This document shows, in pieces, positions 1-8,461 of a stretch of DNA of 64,000 nucleotides; position 1 is the stretch's first letter, and each line of letters starts with the position of its first letter. This stretch comes from Desulfomonilia bacterium (GTDB taxonomy: Bacteria > Desulfobacterota > Desulfomonilia > UBA1062). The notes under the pieces were generated by a model. The model searched no databases and was not told where the DNA came from. It saw only the letters and a program-made list of their open reading frames with translations. The stretch is from NCBI GenBank assembly GCA_036567785.1, contig DATCTV010000033.1, forward strand, positions 29,367-93,366, given 5' to 3'. Made by a program: the position numbers and the translations under genes.

Positions 1-1564
1 TCTTCATCGGATATGCCCCTGTCTTTGTCACAATAAAATGCCCCTTGGGCATGGATTTCAATTCGTCAGGGGTCATCAACGGCCGCTCGATCATCTGCAG
101 GGATTGGCTGGGATCGTTTTTGCCGCGGCTGACGGAGCCGCTCATAACTGTTTTGTTGCCGAGAGCCTTTGACAATATCTGTGCAGATTCACTGTTGGGG
201 GCAAAACCGCCGAACACCGTACCCTGACAATTATCGATGATGATGGCGGAACCCTCCCGCCCGTAGTTTTTCTCCAGCTGAGCGAATGATTGTATAATCG
301 CTACAATGGACACACGGCGGGAACGACTGGCGCTGAACATCATTTCGGCAGATTCGATCTTTGGTATGGTGCCGATCTCATCAAGAAACATCATCACACG
401 GTTCGGCAGCTTGCCGCCATGCTCGTCAGCCACAGATAGGATTTCCCGGTAGAGCTGCTGAACGATCAGGCTGATGATGAAATACTTCGTGTTATCTTCC
501 TCCGGCATGACCAAAAAAACGGCGCTTTTCTCAGTGCAAAACTTCTCTGCATCGATGGCCGTATCAAAGCACAGCACCTGCTCAAGCTCGGAGTCCAGAA
601 AAGCGTTGAGCCTTGAAAGGGCAGTGGAAAGGACACTCTGCATGGCCTGCTCCGCAGAGTTGAGGGCCGCACCCGCAAACCATTTCGTCTTGTGCTCATC
701 CGGCAGGTGTGCCAGAAGGAGCTGGAACAGGGTGCGTCCCTTGACGCCGCTGGGCGCCAGCAGATCCTGAATCAGCTTGAACACGGACACAATATGTCGC
801 TGCTTCGGTTCGCAGTATTCTGCAATGAGCAGGATAACAGAGGTCAACAGCCCTTCGGCAGCATCATAGAAAAAGGCATTCTGGCCTGCAGAGGCCACAT
901 CAAACCCTCCAGAATTGATGATGGTTTTAGCAGTAATCTTAGCATATTTCTCAGCTCTAGCCTTATATGCCAGGTTTTGTGGATTGGCTGTGTGTAAATC
1001 CATATATCGGTTAACCAAGTGAAGCAGGTTATTACCGTCCGAGCGGGTGGGGTTTCTCAGATCGATGACGGCTACATGGTAGCCGTAGTATTCCTTGGCG
1101 ATGCTGGCATAATTACGGTAAAGGTCGCCTTTGGTGTCTGTGGTGATAAAGCTCATGCCGCAGGCACAGGTATATTCCAGGTTTGGATAGAGGAAATTGG
1201 CAGTCTTTCCAACACCAGCCGCACCGATCATCAGGCAATGGATGTCATCGTCATCCACCAGCGCGTAGCCATGGGGCGCCGACTTGTCAAACAGGGAAGC
1301 CCTTCGCCAGCCGGCAACCAACCCTTGGGCATCAGGAAGCTTTTCTCCCTTGCGCCACAGTTCCGGTTCGAATCGGACTTCCGTATAGGTATTTCTGATC
1401 TCCTGTTTTGATGCCCAACGTGCCGTCCCATGTTGTCCATCACCCACGGTCTTTGACTTGATACCGTTAAGTGTATAGTAATGGGCCAGCAAGGATAAAA
1501 GGCCGATGACGCCGAACATGGTAAGCCCTACAGCGATCAGGGTTATGATTTGGGATGCTTGCAC
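1..1564 (-). CDS. VirD4/TraG-type type IV coupling protein (C-terminus off the left edge)
   Basis: This is a membrane-anchored ATPase that links the relaxosome to the type IV secretion channel. It starts at a GTG at 1564 (GGAGGGA, then a short spacer) and 521 codons are visible before the edge. Residues about 4-27 form one membrane segment. A Walker A motif, GAAGVGKT, follows near residue 115, then STALSRL and other conserved VirD4 blocks, and a Walker B region VMMFLDEIGTIP. The distal region with ERPLMTPDEL is typical of Gram-positive TraG/VirD4 proteins. It follows the TOPRIM gene by 13 bases, so the two are probably co-transcribed. The function is firm; only the C-terminus is missing. Confidence 0.95.
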   Translation of the reverse strand, partial: MQASQIITLIAVGLTMFGVIGLLSLLAHYYTLNGIKSKTVGDGQHGTARWASKQEIRNTYTEVRFEPELWRKGEKLPDAQGLVAGWRRASLFDKSAPHGYALVDDDDIHCLMIGAAGVGKTANFLYPNLEYTCACGMSFITTDTKGDLYRNYASIAKEYYGYHVAVIDLRNPTRSDGNNLLHLVNRYMDLHTANPQNLAYKARAEKYAKITAKTIINSGGFDVASAGQNAFFYDAAEGLLTSVILLIAEYCEPKQRHIVSVFKLIQDLLAPSGVKGRTLFQLLLAHLPDEHKTKWFAGAALNSAEQAMQSVLSTALSRLNAFLDSELEQVLCFDTAIDAEKFCTEKSAVFLVMPEEDNTKYFIISLIVQQLYREILSVADEHGGKLPNRVMMFLDEIGTIPKIESAEMMFSASRSRRVSIVAIIQSFAQLEKNYGREGSAIIIDNCQGTVFGGFAPNSESAQILSKALGNKTVMSGSVSRGKNDPSQSLQMIERPLMTPDELKSMPKGHFIVTKTGAYPMK

Positions 1565-1577
1565 TTTGATCCCTCCT

Positions 1578-3011
1578 TTACATCGTCATTATTATATTTT
1601 TTGGTTGCTCCTGTTTTGACAGCATTACCTGCGGTTCCAGCTCAATGAACATCCTCGCCCTGATACAGTCAAGAGCCAGGCGAAGATATGAGCTGCCAAG
1701 GCGCCGCTGATCTTCTATTCTGCAGATACCGGGCGTATTCACCATGTGGTTGATTTCCTCCAGCACGCTCCGGATATCCTCCATCCGGGTACGGAGCCAG
1801 CCTCTGTCCTCATGTGGGCGGTAACTGAACTGTAGCCTTTGAACAAGCTGCTCTGTGGTCACGGGACGCTCCAGCTGTCGGCACAGCTCCTTCGCCAAAA
1901 GCAGCGAACCCGCCGTAATGCACTCCAGACATTCTCTAACGGCGGTGGCGTTCTCCGGTGTGACCTTCCCGGAATTCACAAGAGGCTCCAGAGCTTGAAA
2001 GCAATCCGTCAGGAATGTACGGATATCCCTGTTTGCCTTGAGAGCTTCACACAGATCGGGCAGCACAGCGCATACCTGCGGAAGAAGCATCATCTTCGGA
2101 TGTTCTTCAGAGGGAATCGGCTCCACGCCGTGTTTGGCTTTTAGATCCTCGTTCCAGTCCTTGTAGCTGGATTGCATGATTGCTGTGTTTGTGTATCCGT
2201 TTTCTACAAGAATGCCCTTCAGACGTCCAACGGCTTCGATCCCAGCCTCGTCATGGTCCAGGCAGAGAACAACCTCATACAGATGCGGATTTTGTCGAAG
2301 CTGCTGGAGTAGGGCGTGTTCCGACACTCCGTCCAACGTGACATAGCTGTGTTCTTTCCAGTCCTTTAGGTGAAGTGTGATGAAGGACAGCATATCCACG
2401 GGAGCCTCAAAAACGTACAGTTTACCGCTCTTTCCAATCCAGTGAAAGCTGTATCTCGGGTCGCTGCCCTCCACGTTGCCCTTGTATGGTGCGCCTTGGG
2501 TATAAGTTCCCCGCTTATGGGCATGCCGGGCGATTCCTTTTTCGTCCAGCCCAACAAACACAGCGTTGTGATATTCCTTGTCCTCGTAGATGAGCTTCTC
2601 ATGGGCGAAGTGCGCGAGCACATCCCGGTCAATGAACCGCTGTTTGATAAGATAGGCGAACACCCGGCGCATGTCGGAATTGACCTCCGGCAGTGCGAAG
2701 TCTTTTTTAGGCGTCGGTGCGCTTTTAGAGGTCTGGTTCCACTCCACGCCAGCGTCACCACCGAGCAGCCATTGCACTGCTTCGGGAAAGCTCACGTTAT
2801 AAAACTCCTGAACAAAATCAATAGCGTGACCGCCCTCCTTACGGCTGTGCCGGAACCACTCGTTCCCGCGGACGGTCACGCTGTCATGCCGTTTCCATCG
2901 CCACTCAGGACCAGACCTCGTGAGCTTCTCTCCCTGGCGCTCAAGAAAGTCCACCAGGTCGACGGAGTTGGCGCGCTGTTTTTCGTCATCTGTAAAGTGA
3001 ATATATGACAT
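1578..3011 (-). CDS. DUF3991/TOPRIM-domain protein (primase-like)
   Basis: The 477-residue product begins at MSYIHFTDDEK, preceded by AAGGAGG; an ATG 105 bases further upstream stays open but covers a terminator-like hairpin and is less likely. The N-terminal third resembles the primase zinc-finger-like DUF3991 domain, and the middle holds a TOPRIM fold (VFEAPVDMLSF, then VVLCLDHDEAGIEA with the DxD pair). Such proteins are regular ICE companions of MobP relaxases and may prime complementary strand synthesis after transfer. The C-terminus, EQPKNIIMTM, belongs to the shared Met-rich tail group. The domain call is good; the primase role is inferred. Confidence 0.8.
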   Translation of the reverse strand: MSYIHFTDDEKQRANSVDLVDFLERQGEKLTRSGPEWRWKRHDSVTVRGNEWFRHSRKEGGHAIDFVQEFYNVSFPEAVQWLLGGDAGVEWNQTSKSAPTPKKDFALPEVNSDMRRVFAYLIKQRFIDRDVLAHFAHEKLIYEDKEYHNAVFVGLDEKGIARHAHKRGTYTQGAPYKGNVEGSDPRYSFHWIGKSGKLYVFEAPVDMLSFITLHLKDWKEHSYVTLDGVSEHALLQQLRQNPHLYEVVLCLDHDEAGIEAVGRLKGILVENGYTNTAIMQSSYKDWNEDLKAKHGVEPIPSEEHPKMMLLPQVCAVLPDLCEALKANRDIRTFLTDCFQALEPLVNSGKVTPENATAVRECLECITAGSLLLAKELCRQLERPVTTEQLVQRLQFSYRPHEDRGWLRTRMEDIRSVLEEINHMVNTPGICRIEDQRRLGSSYLRLALDCIRARMFIELEPQVMLSKQEQPKNIIMTM

Positions 3012-3057
3012 CCATTGGCACCTCCTTATCAATGTACCTGCGCTTTCCGCAGCGGCG

Positions 3058-3088
3058 AAAAAAAGCCACCCGCTGTCTGGCAGGTGGT
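3058..3088 (-). terminator. Terminator-like hairpin ahead of the TOPRIM gene
   Basis: On the minus strand an 8-bp stem (one G-U pair, 6-nt loop) is followed by one C and seven T. It lies between the relaxase and the TOPRIM gene, about 30 bases before the Shine-Dalgarno sequence of the latter. Confidence 0.7.
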
Positions 3089-3179
3089 GTAAATGTGAAA
3101 CGGTTGGGTTTTGCATCAGGCAGCACTTTTTTCTCCTGCCTGATAGGGTATTTTTTTTTCATAAGAGCACTCCTTTGCT

Positions 3180-6083
3180 TTAATAAGTGGTAAGCCTTTG
3201 TTCGTGGTCATCCGGGGCATGGCCCTGGGCAATCTTTTTCTCCCTGATCTTCCGCCGCAGTTTACTTTCTGTCTGCATGCCCGGTCCCCTGGGAAACCTT
3301 TGTTCTTCCTCCCGGAAAATTCGACTCATATGGTGCAGGAGCTTCGTTGCTGAAAGGAAGAGGGAGGGATCACGGAAAGAATCCAGATGATCGAGAAAAA
3401 ATTGTGCATAGATATTCCCTTGCTCTGCGGAAAGGGTTAACCAGCGTACCGCAGTTTCTCTGTCACGTGGAATATCCTTACCCATCAAATAAAGCTTGCC
3501 AAGAGCATATTGGGCATATTGATTGCCTTGCTCCGCAGATGAAGACAGCCATTTCATAGCAGCTTCCACATTCTTCGGAACATCTTCACCTTGCAGATAG
3601 AGCTTTCCAAGTTGATATGCAGCGAATGAATTGTTCTGTTCCGCCGCTTTCGTGAACAGTTCTATCGCTTTGGAAACATCCCTTGGTACATCCTCTCCGG
3701 TAAGATATAGCTTAGCGAGTGTATATTGGGCAAACTGGTTTCCAAGATCAACGGACAGCATTAGCCATTTCAGGGCGGAATCCATATTTTTTGGTATCTC
3801 GGTCCCGACAAGAAACAGCTTACCGAGGGCATAGGCTGCATAGTGGTTGTTCTGCTCCGCCGAGAGGGTAAAGATAAGAGTAGCTTTTTCTATATTCTTC
3901 TCTATATGGTTTCCGTCCCTGAAAAGCTTTCCAAGAGCGTATTGCGCCAAATCATTGCCATTATCTGCGGCCTTTGTAAGCCACAGGATGGCCTGTTCAA
4001 CATTTTCATGACCGCTATCTGCATCCATGTATATTTTGCCGAGCATGTACTCTGCATGAACATTTCCCAGACGGGCCGCTTTTTCAAAATAAATGATGGC
4101 AGCTTCTACATCTTTTTCCGTCCCGGTGCCGGTGTATAGCATCTGACCCAGTCGGTATTGGAGCTTATCGTCATGGCTCTGTTCCTCCAGTCTCTGAAAC
4201 CCAAAGAAGGCTTCCTCAAAATGTAGTTCAGCTTCCTCGGTATTTCGCGCGGTACCTATACCGTCCCGGTACATTTTTGCCAGTTCATAATGGGCATACG
4301 GAACATTCTGTCTTGCAGATCGGCGGTATAGTTCGAAGGCGGTCTGGTAATCCTGCTCAACACCCTGCCCCCGGTAGTACAGATCGGCAAGCGAATACTG
4401 CGCGTACTTATGATTTTTCGAAACAGCTGTATCAAACCAGCCGGCCGCTTCCTCATAGTCCTGTGCCGTGCCGAGTCCTGCCGCGTGCATTTTTCCGATG
4501 CGGTACTCTGTGTACCGGTTTTCTTTTTCTGCTTCAATATCCATAAACGCAAAGAGAGCTTTCTCATACCAATAAAAAGCGGTATCTGTATCAATCTCCA
4601 TGCCAAGCCCATCCGCATACAACCTGCCGAGGTCGTGCATGGCGAGAGCGTTGCCATCCTCGGCTTCCTCCAGAAACAGCCGGAGGGCCTGTTCAAAGTC
4701 CGGCTCCTTATCATCGCTGCCATAGAGAAAGGTTCGGGCTTCTTTATATCGGTCGCTCCATGCAATATGCGGTTTGCCGGGTTCTATTCCATCGGAATCC
4801 GATGAAGATGCGCAGCCTTGAGTGTCAGAAAAGTTGTAATCCTGACCTTCCACTGCTTCTTGAAACACGGCTCCCGACTCTGCCAAGAGCTGCTCCGGCT
4901 CATCATCCAAGACAGCGGTTTCTTCCTCGTAGGTTGGTTCAGCGTTTTCATCGCCTTCAAAGGTGAGATGATTATTACCGAGGTCTACCGCCTCGGCAAT
5001 CACCATGTTCTTCATCTGCTTGAATTCCTTCTGCTGTGAGAGCGGAAGAGGTTCGGGCAGTTTGTCCTTATAGGTATGCAGAACCTCATTGCGCAGCTCA
5101 CACCATTTGGCATAGGCTGCCGCGACGCGCTCATCCTTTGCCAGCTCATCCAGAATTTGATTGACCAGCTCCTTCAGCGGGACCTGCAGATAACCATATT
5201 GCTTTTTTCCCGTGGTATGCTTCAGTTTCTCCGCCAGTCTGGACATCAGATCCTCGATCACCGGGTTCTCGCAGGTTCCTGTACGCATCTGTTCCAGAAG
5301 CTCCCGCAAGCTATTCCGACTCTGCTCTGTCAGGGCGCTTCGCTGGGTGGTCTGCTCCGAGTAAATTTGTAGCAGATCCTGGTGAAAGATCTCCCGCGCC
5401 AGGCTGCTCCGCATCTTTTCAATGGCTTGCTTGGTGACATATCCCTCTCGGGGATTAATCGAGTAAACAACCATATGGCAGTGCGGATGATGACCCTCAT
5501 TATGAAAGGCGGCATACCAGCTGAGGTTTTCCGGTGCAATTTTCATCTGTTCCGCAAAGATGTTGCGCTGCTGACGAAGAAGGGCGATCCATGCGGAGGC
5601 GTTATCGTATCCCAGCCGGGCCGCGTCCTCTCGCTTCATGGAAATGATGGGCGTCCAGATGTTACCGATATGCTCCGCCACTTTTTCGGCTACCTGAGAC
5701 AGAACCAGCGGCTCATCCTCATCAGTGAACAGGCCGTGGCTGCCCAGCTTTTCGGCGCGGGGACGGGTGGCAATGTAGTTGACGTAGACCTCCTGATGAG
5801 TCAGCTGATCCAGATTATACTCAATGGTTGCGGTAATAAATGCTGATGCATTTTCGAGAGTCGGCTTATTTTTATAGTCCTCATATTCAAACAGGCTTTT
5901 AGAATCGGGAAACTGGGTGAGAATATCCTTAATACGCTCGATCTGCTTTGAGGTGGCAGGTTGGCTTCGTCGGTACTGAGGGAGCTTTTCCACGCCTTCC
6001 CGCGTCCCCACATACTCAATCAGGTTCTTTATATGCTCCGGATCATTTTTAATATAACCGCATTTTAAGATAATCCTTGGCAT
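3180..6083 (-). CDS. MobP-type relaxase fused to Sel1/TPR-like repeats
   Basis: The 967-residue protein should nick oriT and pilot the strand into the recipient. The relaxase core lies in about residues 1-300, with the HUH metal site HHPHCH at residues 198-203 in a context (AAFHNEG...MVVYS) typical of the MobP3 group. Residues about 450-905 are a long series of Sel1-like repeats (recurring A..LG.LY..G and W...A.. patterns of 36 residues), which usually bind proteins. It starts two bases after the stop of the RHH gene. The relaxase call is secure; what the repeats bind is unknown. Confidence 0.92.
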   Translation of the reverse strand: MPRIILKCGYIKNDPEHIKNLIEYVGTREGVEKLPQYRRSQPATSKQIERIKDILTQFPDSKSLFEYEDYKNKPTLENASAFITATIEYNLDQLTHQEVYVNYIATRPRAEKLGSHGLFTDEDEPLVLSQVAEKVAEHIGNIWTPIISMKREDAARLGYDNASAWIALLRQQRNIFAEQMKIAPENLSWYAAFHNEGHHPHCHMVVYSINPREGYVTKQAIEKMRSSLAREIFHQDLLQIYSEQTTQRSALTEQSRNSLRELLEQMRTGTCENPVIEDLMSRLAEKLKHTTGKKQYGYLQVPLKELVNQILDELAKDERVAAAYAKWCELRNEVLHTYKDKLPEPLPLSQQKEFKQMKNMVIAEAVDLGNNHLTFEGDENAEPTYEEETAVLDDEPEQLLAESGAVFQEAVEGQDYNFSDTQGCASSSDSDGIEPGKPHIAWSDRYKEARTFLYGSDDKEPDFEQALRLFLEEAEDGNALAMHDLGRLYADGLGMEIDTDTAFYWYEKALFAFMDIEAEKENRYTEYRIGKMHAAGLGTAQDYEEAAGWFDTAVSKNHKYAQYSLADLYYRGQGVEQDYQTAFELYRRSARQNVPYAHYELAKMYRDGIGTARNTEEAELHFEEAFFGFQRLEEQSHDDKLQYRLGQMLYTGTGTEKDVEAAIIYFEKAARLGNVHAEYMLGKIYMDADSGHENVEQAILWLTKAADNGNDLAQYALGKLFRDGNHIEKNIEKATLIFTLSAEQNNHYAAYALGKLFLVGTEIPKNMDSALKWLMLSVDLGNQFAQYTLAKLYLTGEDVPRDVSKAIELFTKAAEQNNSFAAYQLGKLYLQGEDVPKNVEAAMKWLSSSAEQGNQYAQYALGKLYLMGKDIPRDRETAVRWLTLSAEQGNIYAQFFLDHLDSFRDPSLFLSATKLLHHMSRIFREEEQRFPRGPGMQTESKLRRKIREKKIAQGHAPDDHEQRLTTY

Positions 6084-6085
6084 GA

Positions 6086-6493
6086 TTAATCACCCTTTTG
6101 GAATTTTACGACATCCTCAAAAGTCACGGAGCCAACCGATTTTTTCACGTCATTCACGCATTTGCCCCGCAGTCGACGCAGGGTGTTTTCATCAATGTCC
6201 GCAGTGGTGGCGAGGATATTCATCATCATGGACATTTCGACCGCCAGCTTGAACATCAGCCGGGCCATACGGTTTTCCGATGAGCTGACAATGCCCGACA
6301 TAGCGGAGGTGATTGCGGTCGGCAAATATTTCATACCATCCTCTGCGGAAATATATCCGCTGTAAAAACGGATTGCTTTTTCAATAAATTCACTGCGGCT
6401 TTTACAGTTATCCTTTTCCAGGATCGCATCCATACCCTCTATGGTGCTGGGATAGAGCCAGAGCGGGATTCGGGTTTTGATTTCTTCACTCAT
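6086..6493 (-). CDS. Ribbon-helix-helix relaxosome accessory protein (MobC-like)
   Basis: The 135-residue protein starts at MSEEIKTRIPLWLYP, behind AAGGAGG; the longer reading frame upstream runs through the putative oriT and is not used. The N-terminus (KTRIPLWLYPSTIEGMDAIL...SRSEFIEKAIRFY) is a ribbon-helix-helix DNA-binding motif. Its place directly before the relaxase, and next to a repeat-rich non-coding region, fits an accessory protein that binds oriT and helps the relaxase load. The role is inferred from position and fold. Confidence 0.78.
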   Translation of the reverse strand: MSEEIKTRIPLWLYPSTIEGMDAILEKDNCKSRSEFIEKAIRFYSGYISAEDGMKYLPTAITSAMSGIVSSSENRMARLMFKLAVEMSMMMNILATTADIDENTLRRLRGKCVNDVKKSVGSVTFEDVVKFQKGD

Positions 6494-6889
6494 AATTAGC
6501 CTCCTTGTCTGAAAAGCTCCCGGAACCACCTGACGGGTGTACCCCGGAAAAGCTTTGTTTTCTAGGTCAAGCGGCAGGTTGGAGAGAGTTCTGACCACCC
6601 AGGAGGTGACCAACACCCTATTTAGGTGTACCCGCCGGAACATCCCCGACCCGCGTTGCGGGGCGGTGTTTATCGGTAGGTGGGCGCAAAGCGACCACCT
6701 GCCTTTAACCAGCATCGTTTTCATGCCCATGGTTCACCCCCGGAAGCCAGAATGATGGCTTCCCTCAACCCGTCGCACAAAGCCCCAACACGGGGCCTTA
6801 CTTTCTCAAAGGTGTTACTGTGCCATCCCTGCCGGGAAAACGCGACACAGGGGCACACAGGCGACAACACGGGCGATGCTGTCATTGCG
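6494..6889. other. Non-coding region with inverted and direct repeats, candidate oriT
   Basis: This 396-base gap between the RHH gene and the next gene upstream holds several structured elements. There is a CCCGC-GTT-GCGGG hairpin at 6650-6662 and a longer imperfect hairpin at 6675-6703 (arms AGGTGG and CCACCT with an inner CGC/GCG). A near-direct repeat occurs twice about 90 bases apart (GGTGTACCCCGGAA at about 6536 and GGTGTACCCGCCGGAA at about 6625). Origins of transfer normally lie immediately upstream of the accessory/relaxase genes, so oriT is the best guess. No nick site can be assigned from sequence alone. Confidence 0.45.
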
Positions 6890-7552
6890 CTACTGCATGG
6901 TCATCATCTGAGGGTCTTGCTCCGGCGTCAGCTCTCTGCCGTCGAGGTGCTCGCAGAAGCGATTCCAGCGCTGATCCACCGGAAGGTAATCGGCGCGATA
7001 AGCGTGATAGGCCGCGGTGCTGGCATCCTTCATGGAGTAGGTTTTCCAGCCGTCCATGATATGGACACCGGAGATTTCCTGCCTGTCAAAGTCCATGTCG
7101 AATACCCCGGTGATTTTTTCGGTATTGTCCATGCGTGTCCTGACATGTTCCTCGAATTTCTGAGCATCGATGGGAATGGTATCCCGAAAGGAAGCGGCGA
7201 AGCATTCGGGTTTCTGTTCGATCTCTCCGCGCTGGTATCTGCGCAGAAGCCATGAGGTCTGCATCAGCTCCATGGGGAGATCGCACTCGAAGTAATGCTC
7301 GGCGCCATTTTCCGTGATGTGATACACCGAAAAGGTGCGCATTTCTCGGGCGCGCTGCTCGTCCGCAAGGCGATCAGCCTCGATCCGGCTGCTGATCTCC
7401 GCTTGTTCCTGTTCCGGTACCGTCTGGAGATATAACTCCGATAGCTTTTCCTGCATCACCGCTTCAATATCTGTTCCGTTTTGGGTGAGAATGCGCTCCA
7501 GCGCATCGTGCTGATATTTGTTAAGCCACAGTTCAATAGACGTATCGCTCAT
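6890..7552 (-). CDS. ICE accessory protein with DUF6103-like N-terminus, unknown function
   Basis: The 220-residue soluble protein is preceded by GGAGGATGACAT. Its first 60 residues (IELWLNKYQHDALERIL...LSELYLQTVPEQEQAEISSRI) follow the same pattern as the N-termini of the proteins at 7894 and 9375: a short strand, two helices and a VP...R/S..I..R ending. The remaining 150 residues, with FSVYHITENGAEHYFECDLP, are not recognised. The C-terminus is PEQDPQMMTMQ, one of the shared tails. It lies immediately upstream of the candidate oriT. Confidence 0.6.
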   Translation of the reverse strand: MSDTSIELWLNKYQHDALERILTQNGTDIEAVMQEKLSELYLQTVPEQEQAEISSRIEADRLADEQRAREMRTFSVYHITENGAEHYFECDLPMELMQTSWLLRRYQRGEIEQKPECFAASFRDTIPIDAQKFEEHVRTRMDNTEKITGVFDMDFDRQEISGVHIMDGWKTYSMKDASTAAYHAYRADYLPVDQRWNRFCEHLDGRELTPEQDPQMMTMQ

Positions 7553-7618
7553 ATGTCATCCTCCTGTTTCATGTCCCTCTGGAGCCCGCAGCGCGAACAG
7601 CAGAGAGAAAAAAATGAG

Positions 7619-7897
7619 CTACATGCCGATGGTCTGCGTCGGGCAGTCCAGTGAGGGTTCTGCCGTAAGCAGATACCAGTTTCCATCGGCCTCATTAAAA
7701 TTGCAGCTTTCAACGGTCTGGTCTTTGAGTTCCTCCCAGGAGACCGGAATTTCCGTACCTCTCACACCTGCGTGAGCGTATAACTGATCCAGCGGTCTGT
7801 CGGGAGAGATGGTGACATAGCCTCCGGGCGACATGATTACGATCACATCGTTCGGATGCTCCAGCCGGAACTGCTCCAGCGTCATCGGTTCTTTCAT
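7619..7897 (-). CDS. Small hypothetical ICE protein
   Basis: The 92-residue acidic protein (MKEPMTLEQFRLEHPNDVI...) is not recognised with certainty. Its ATG overlaps the stop of the preceding gene (ATGA), which supports translation. It has no signal peptide or membrane segment. It ends CPTQTIGM, a weak version of the Met-ending tail. Confidence 0.6.
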   Translation of the reverse strand: MKEPMTLEQFRLEHPNDVIVIMSPGGYVTISPDRPLDQLYAHAGVRGTEIPVSWEELKDQTVESCNFNEADGNWYLLTAEPSLDCPTQTIGM

Positions 7898-8076
7898 AAG
7901 CCGGTGCCTCCTTCCTGACTGTCAATACCAGCCCTGATTTCAGCTGGTACATGCTTTTCATAAAGAGTCTGCAGCTGGGTTTGCAGCTCGGCCTGCAGTG
8001 CTGTGTCATCCATATACTGCCGAATGATGCACAGCTTTTCAGTGTTATACCGGATTTGAATGGTATCCAGCTTCAT
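7894..8076 (-). CDS. Small DUF6103-like protein
   Basis: The 60-residue protein starts at MKLDTIQIRYNTEKL behind AAGGAG. An upstream in-frame ATG at 8121 is less likely because it sits in the loop side of a strong hairpin. The sequence matches the N-terminal module of the protein at 9375-9734 (TEKL near the start, then LY/TYE-R/K-VPA-R shared near the end), so the two are paralogues. The strand-helix-helix pattern resembles small ribbon-helix-helix regulators, but DNA binding is only a guess. Confidence 0.6.
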   Translation of the reverse strand: MKLDTIQIRYNTEKLCIIRQYMDDTALQAELQTQLQTLYEKHVPAEIRAGIDSQEGGTGL

Positions 8077-8108
8077 GAGCTTCGCGCTCCTTTCCATGTG
8101 TTTTTGAG

Positions 8109-8166
8109 AAAAAATTGCCATGATGGTATACTTTCACGACGAATGCCGGGAAGTATACCATCATGG
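8109..8166 (-). terminator. 16-bp perfect inverted repeat with T-run after parR
   Basis: Arms at 8118-8133 and 8151-8166 are perfectly complementary over 16 bases with a 17-base loop, and on the minus strand six T follow after CAA. It directly follows the parR stop codon. A terminator is the simplest reading. A ParR-bound centromere element is an alternative because of its place beside parMR. Confidence 0.75.
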
Positions 8167-8457
8167 TTACAATTCATCCAGTGCGTTGATCAGGCTGCTG
8201 GGAAGATCGCTCAGTTGAACAGCCCCATCCGGTTCCTCATGTGCGTCTGTTGGAGTCAGTCGTAGCTTTCTTATTTCATCCCTGATTGCTTTTCGAACAG
8301 ATCTTTCCAGATGCTCTGCCTGATTTGCTGAAAGGATGCAGGTGATTACAAAATCGGAACGCTGTCTGGCAGCCTGCTTTAAGTAGAGTGCTTCGGCTTC
8401 CCGGTGTCTTGGATTGTCCCTGTCGAAGGATAAAAAGTAGCGTTTTCGTTCTGCCAT
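8167..8457 (-). CDS. ParR-like partition adaptor protein
   Basis: The 96-residue protein (MAERKRYFLSFDRDNPRHREAEALYLKQAARQ...) lies four bases after the ParM-like gene. Size, basic helical composition and position match ParR/StbB-type centromere-binding ribbon-helix-helix adaptors, which connect the DNA to ParM filaments. The sequence alone is divergent, so the call rests mainly on gene order. Confidence 0.65.
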   Translation of the reverse strand: MAERKRYFLSFDRDNPRHREAEALYLKQAARQRSDFVITCILSANQAEHLERSVRKAIRDEIRKLRLTPTDAHEEPDGAVQLSDLPSSLINALDEL

Positions 8458-8461
8458 ATCA

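Noticed and set aside
2370..3008. 212-codon plus-strand open frame opposite the TOPRIM gene
   Set aside because: It is the mirror of a well-supported gene, has no ribosome-binding site and no protein-like domain pattern.
6494..6730. N-terminal extension of the RHH protein (79 extra codons)
   Set aside because: The extension runs through the repeat-rich non-coding region and lacks a ribosome-binding site, while the internal ATG at 6493 has AAGGAGG.
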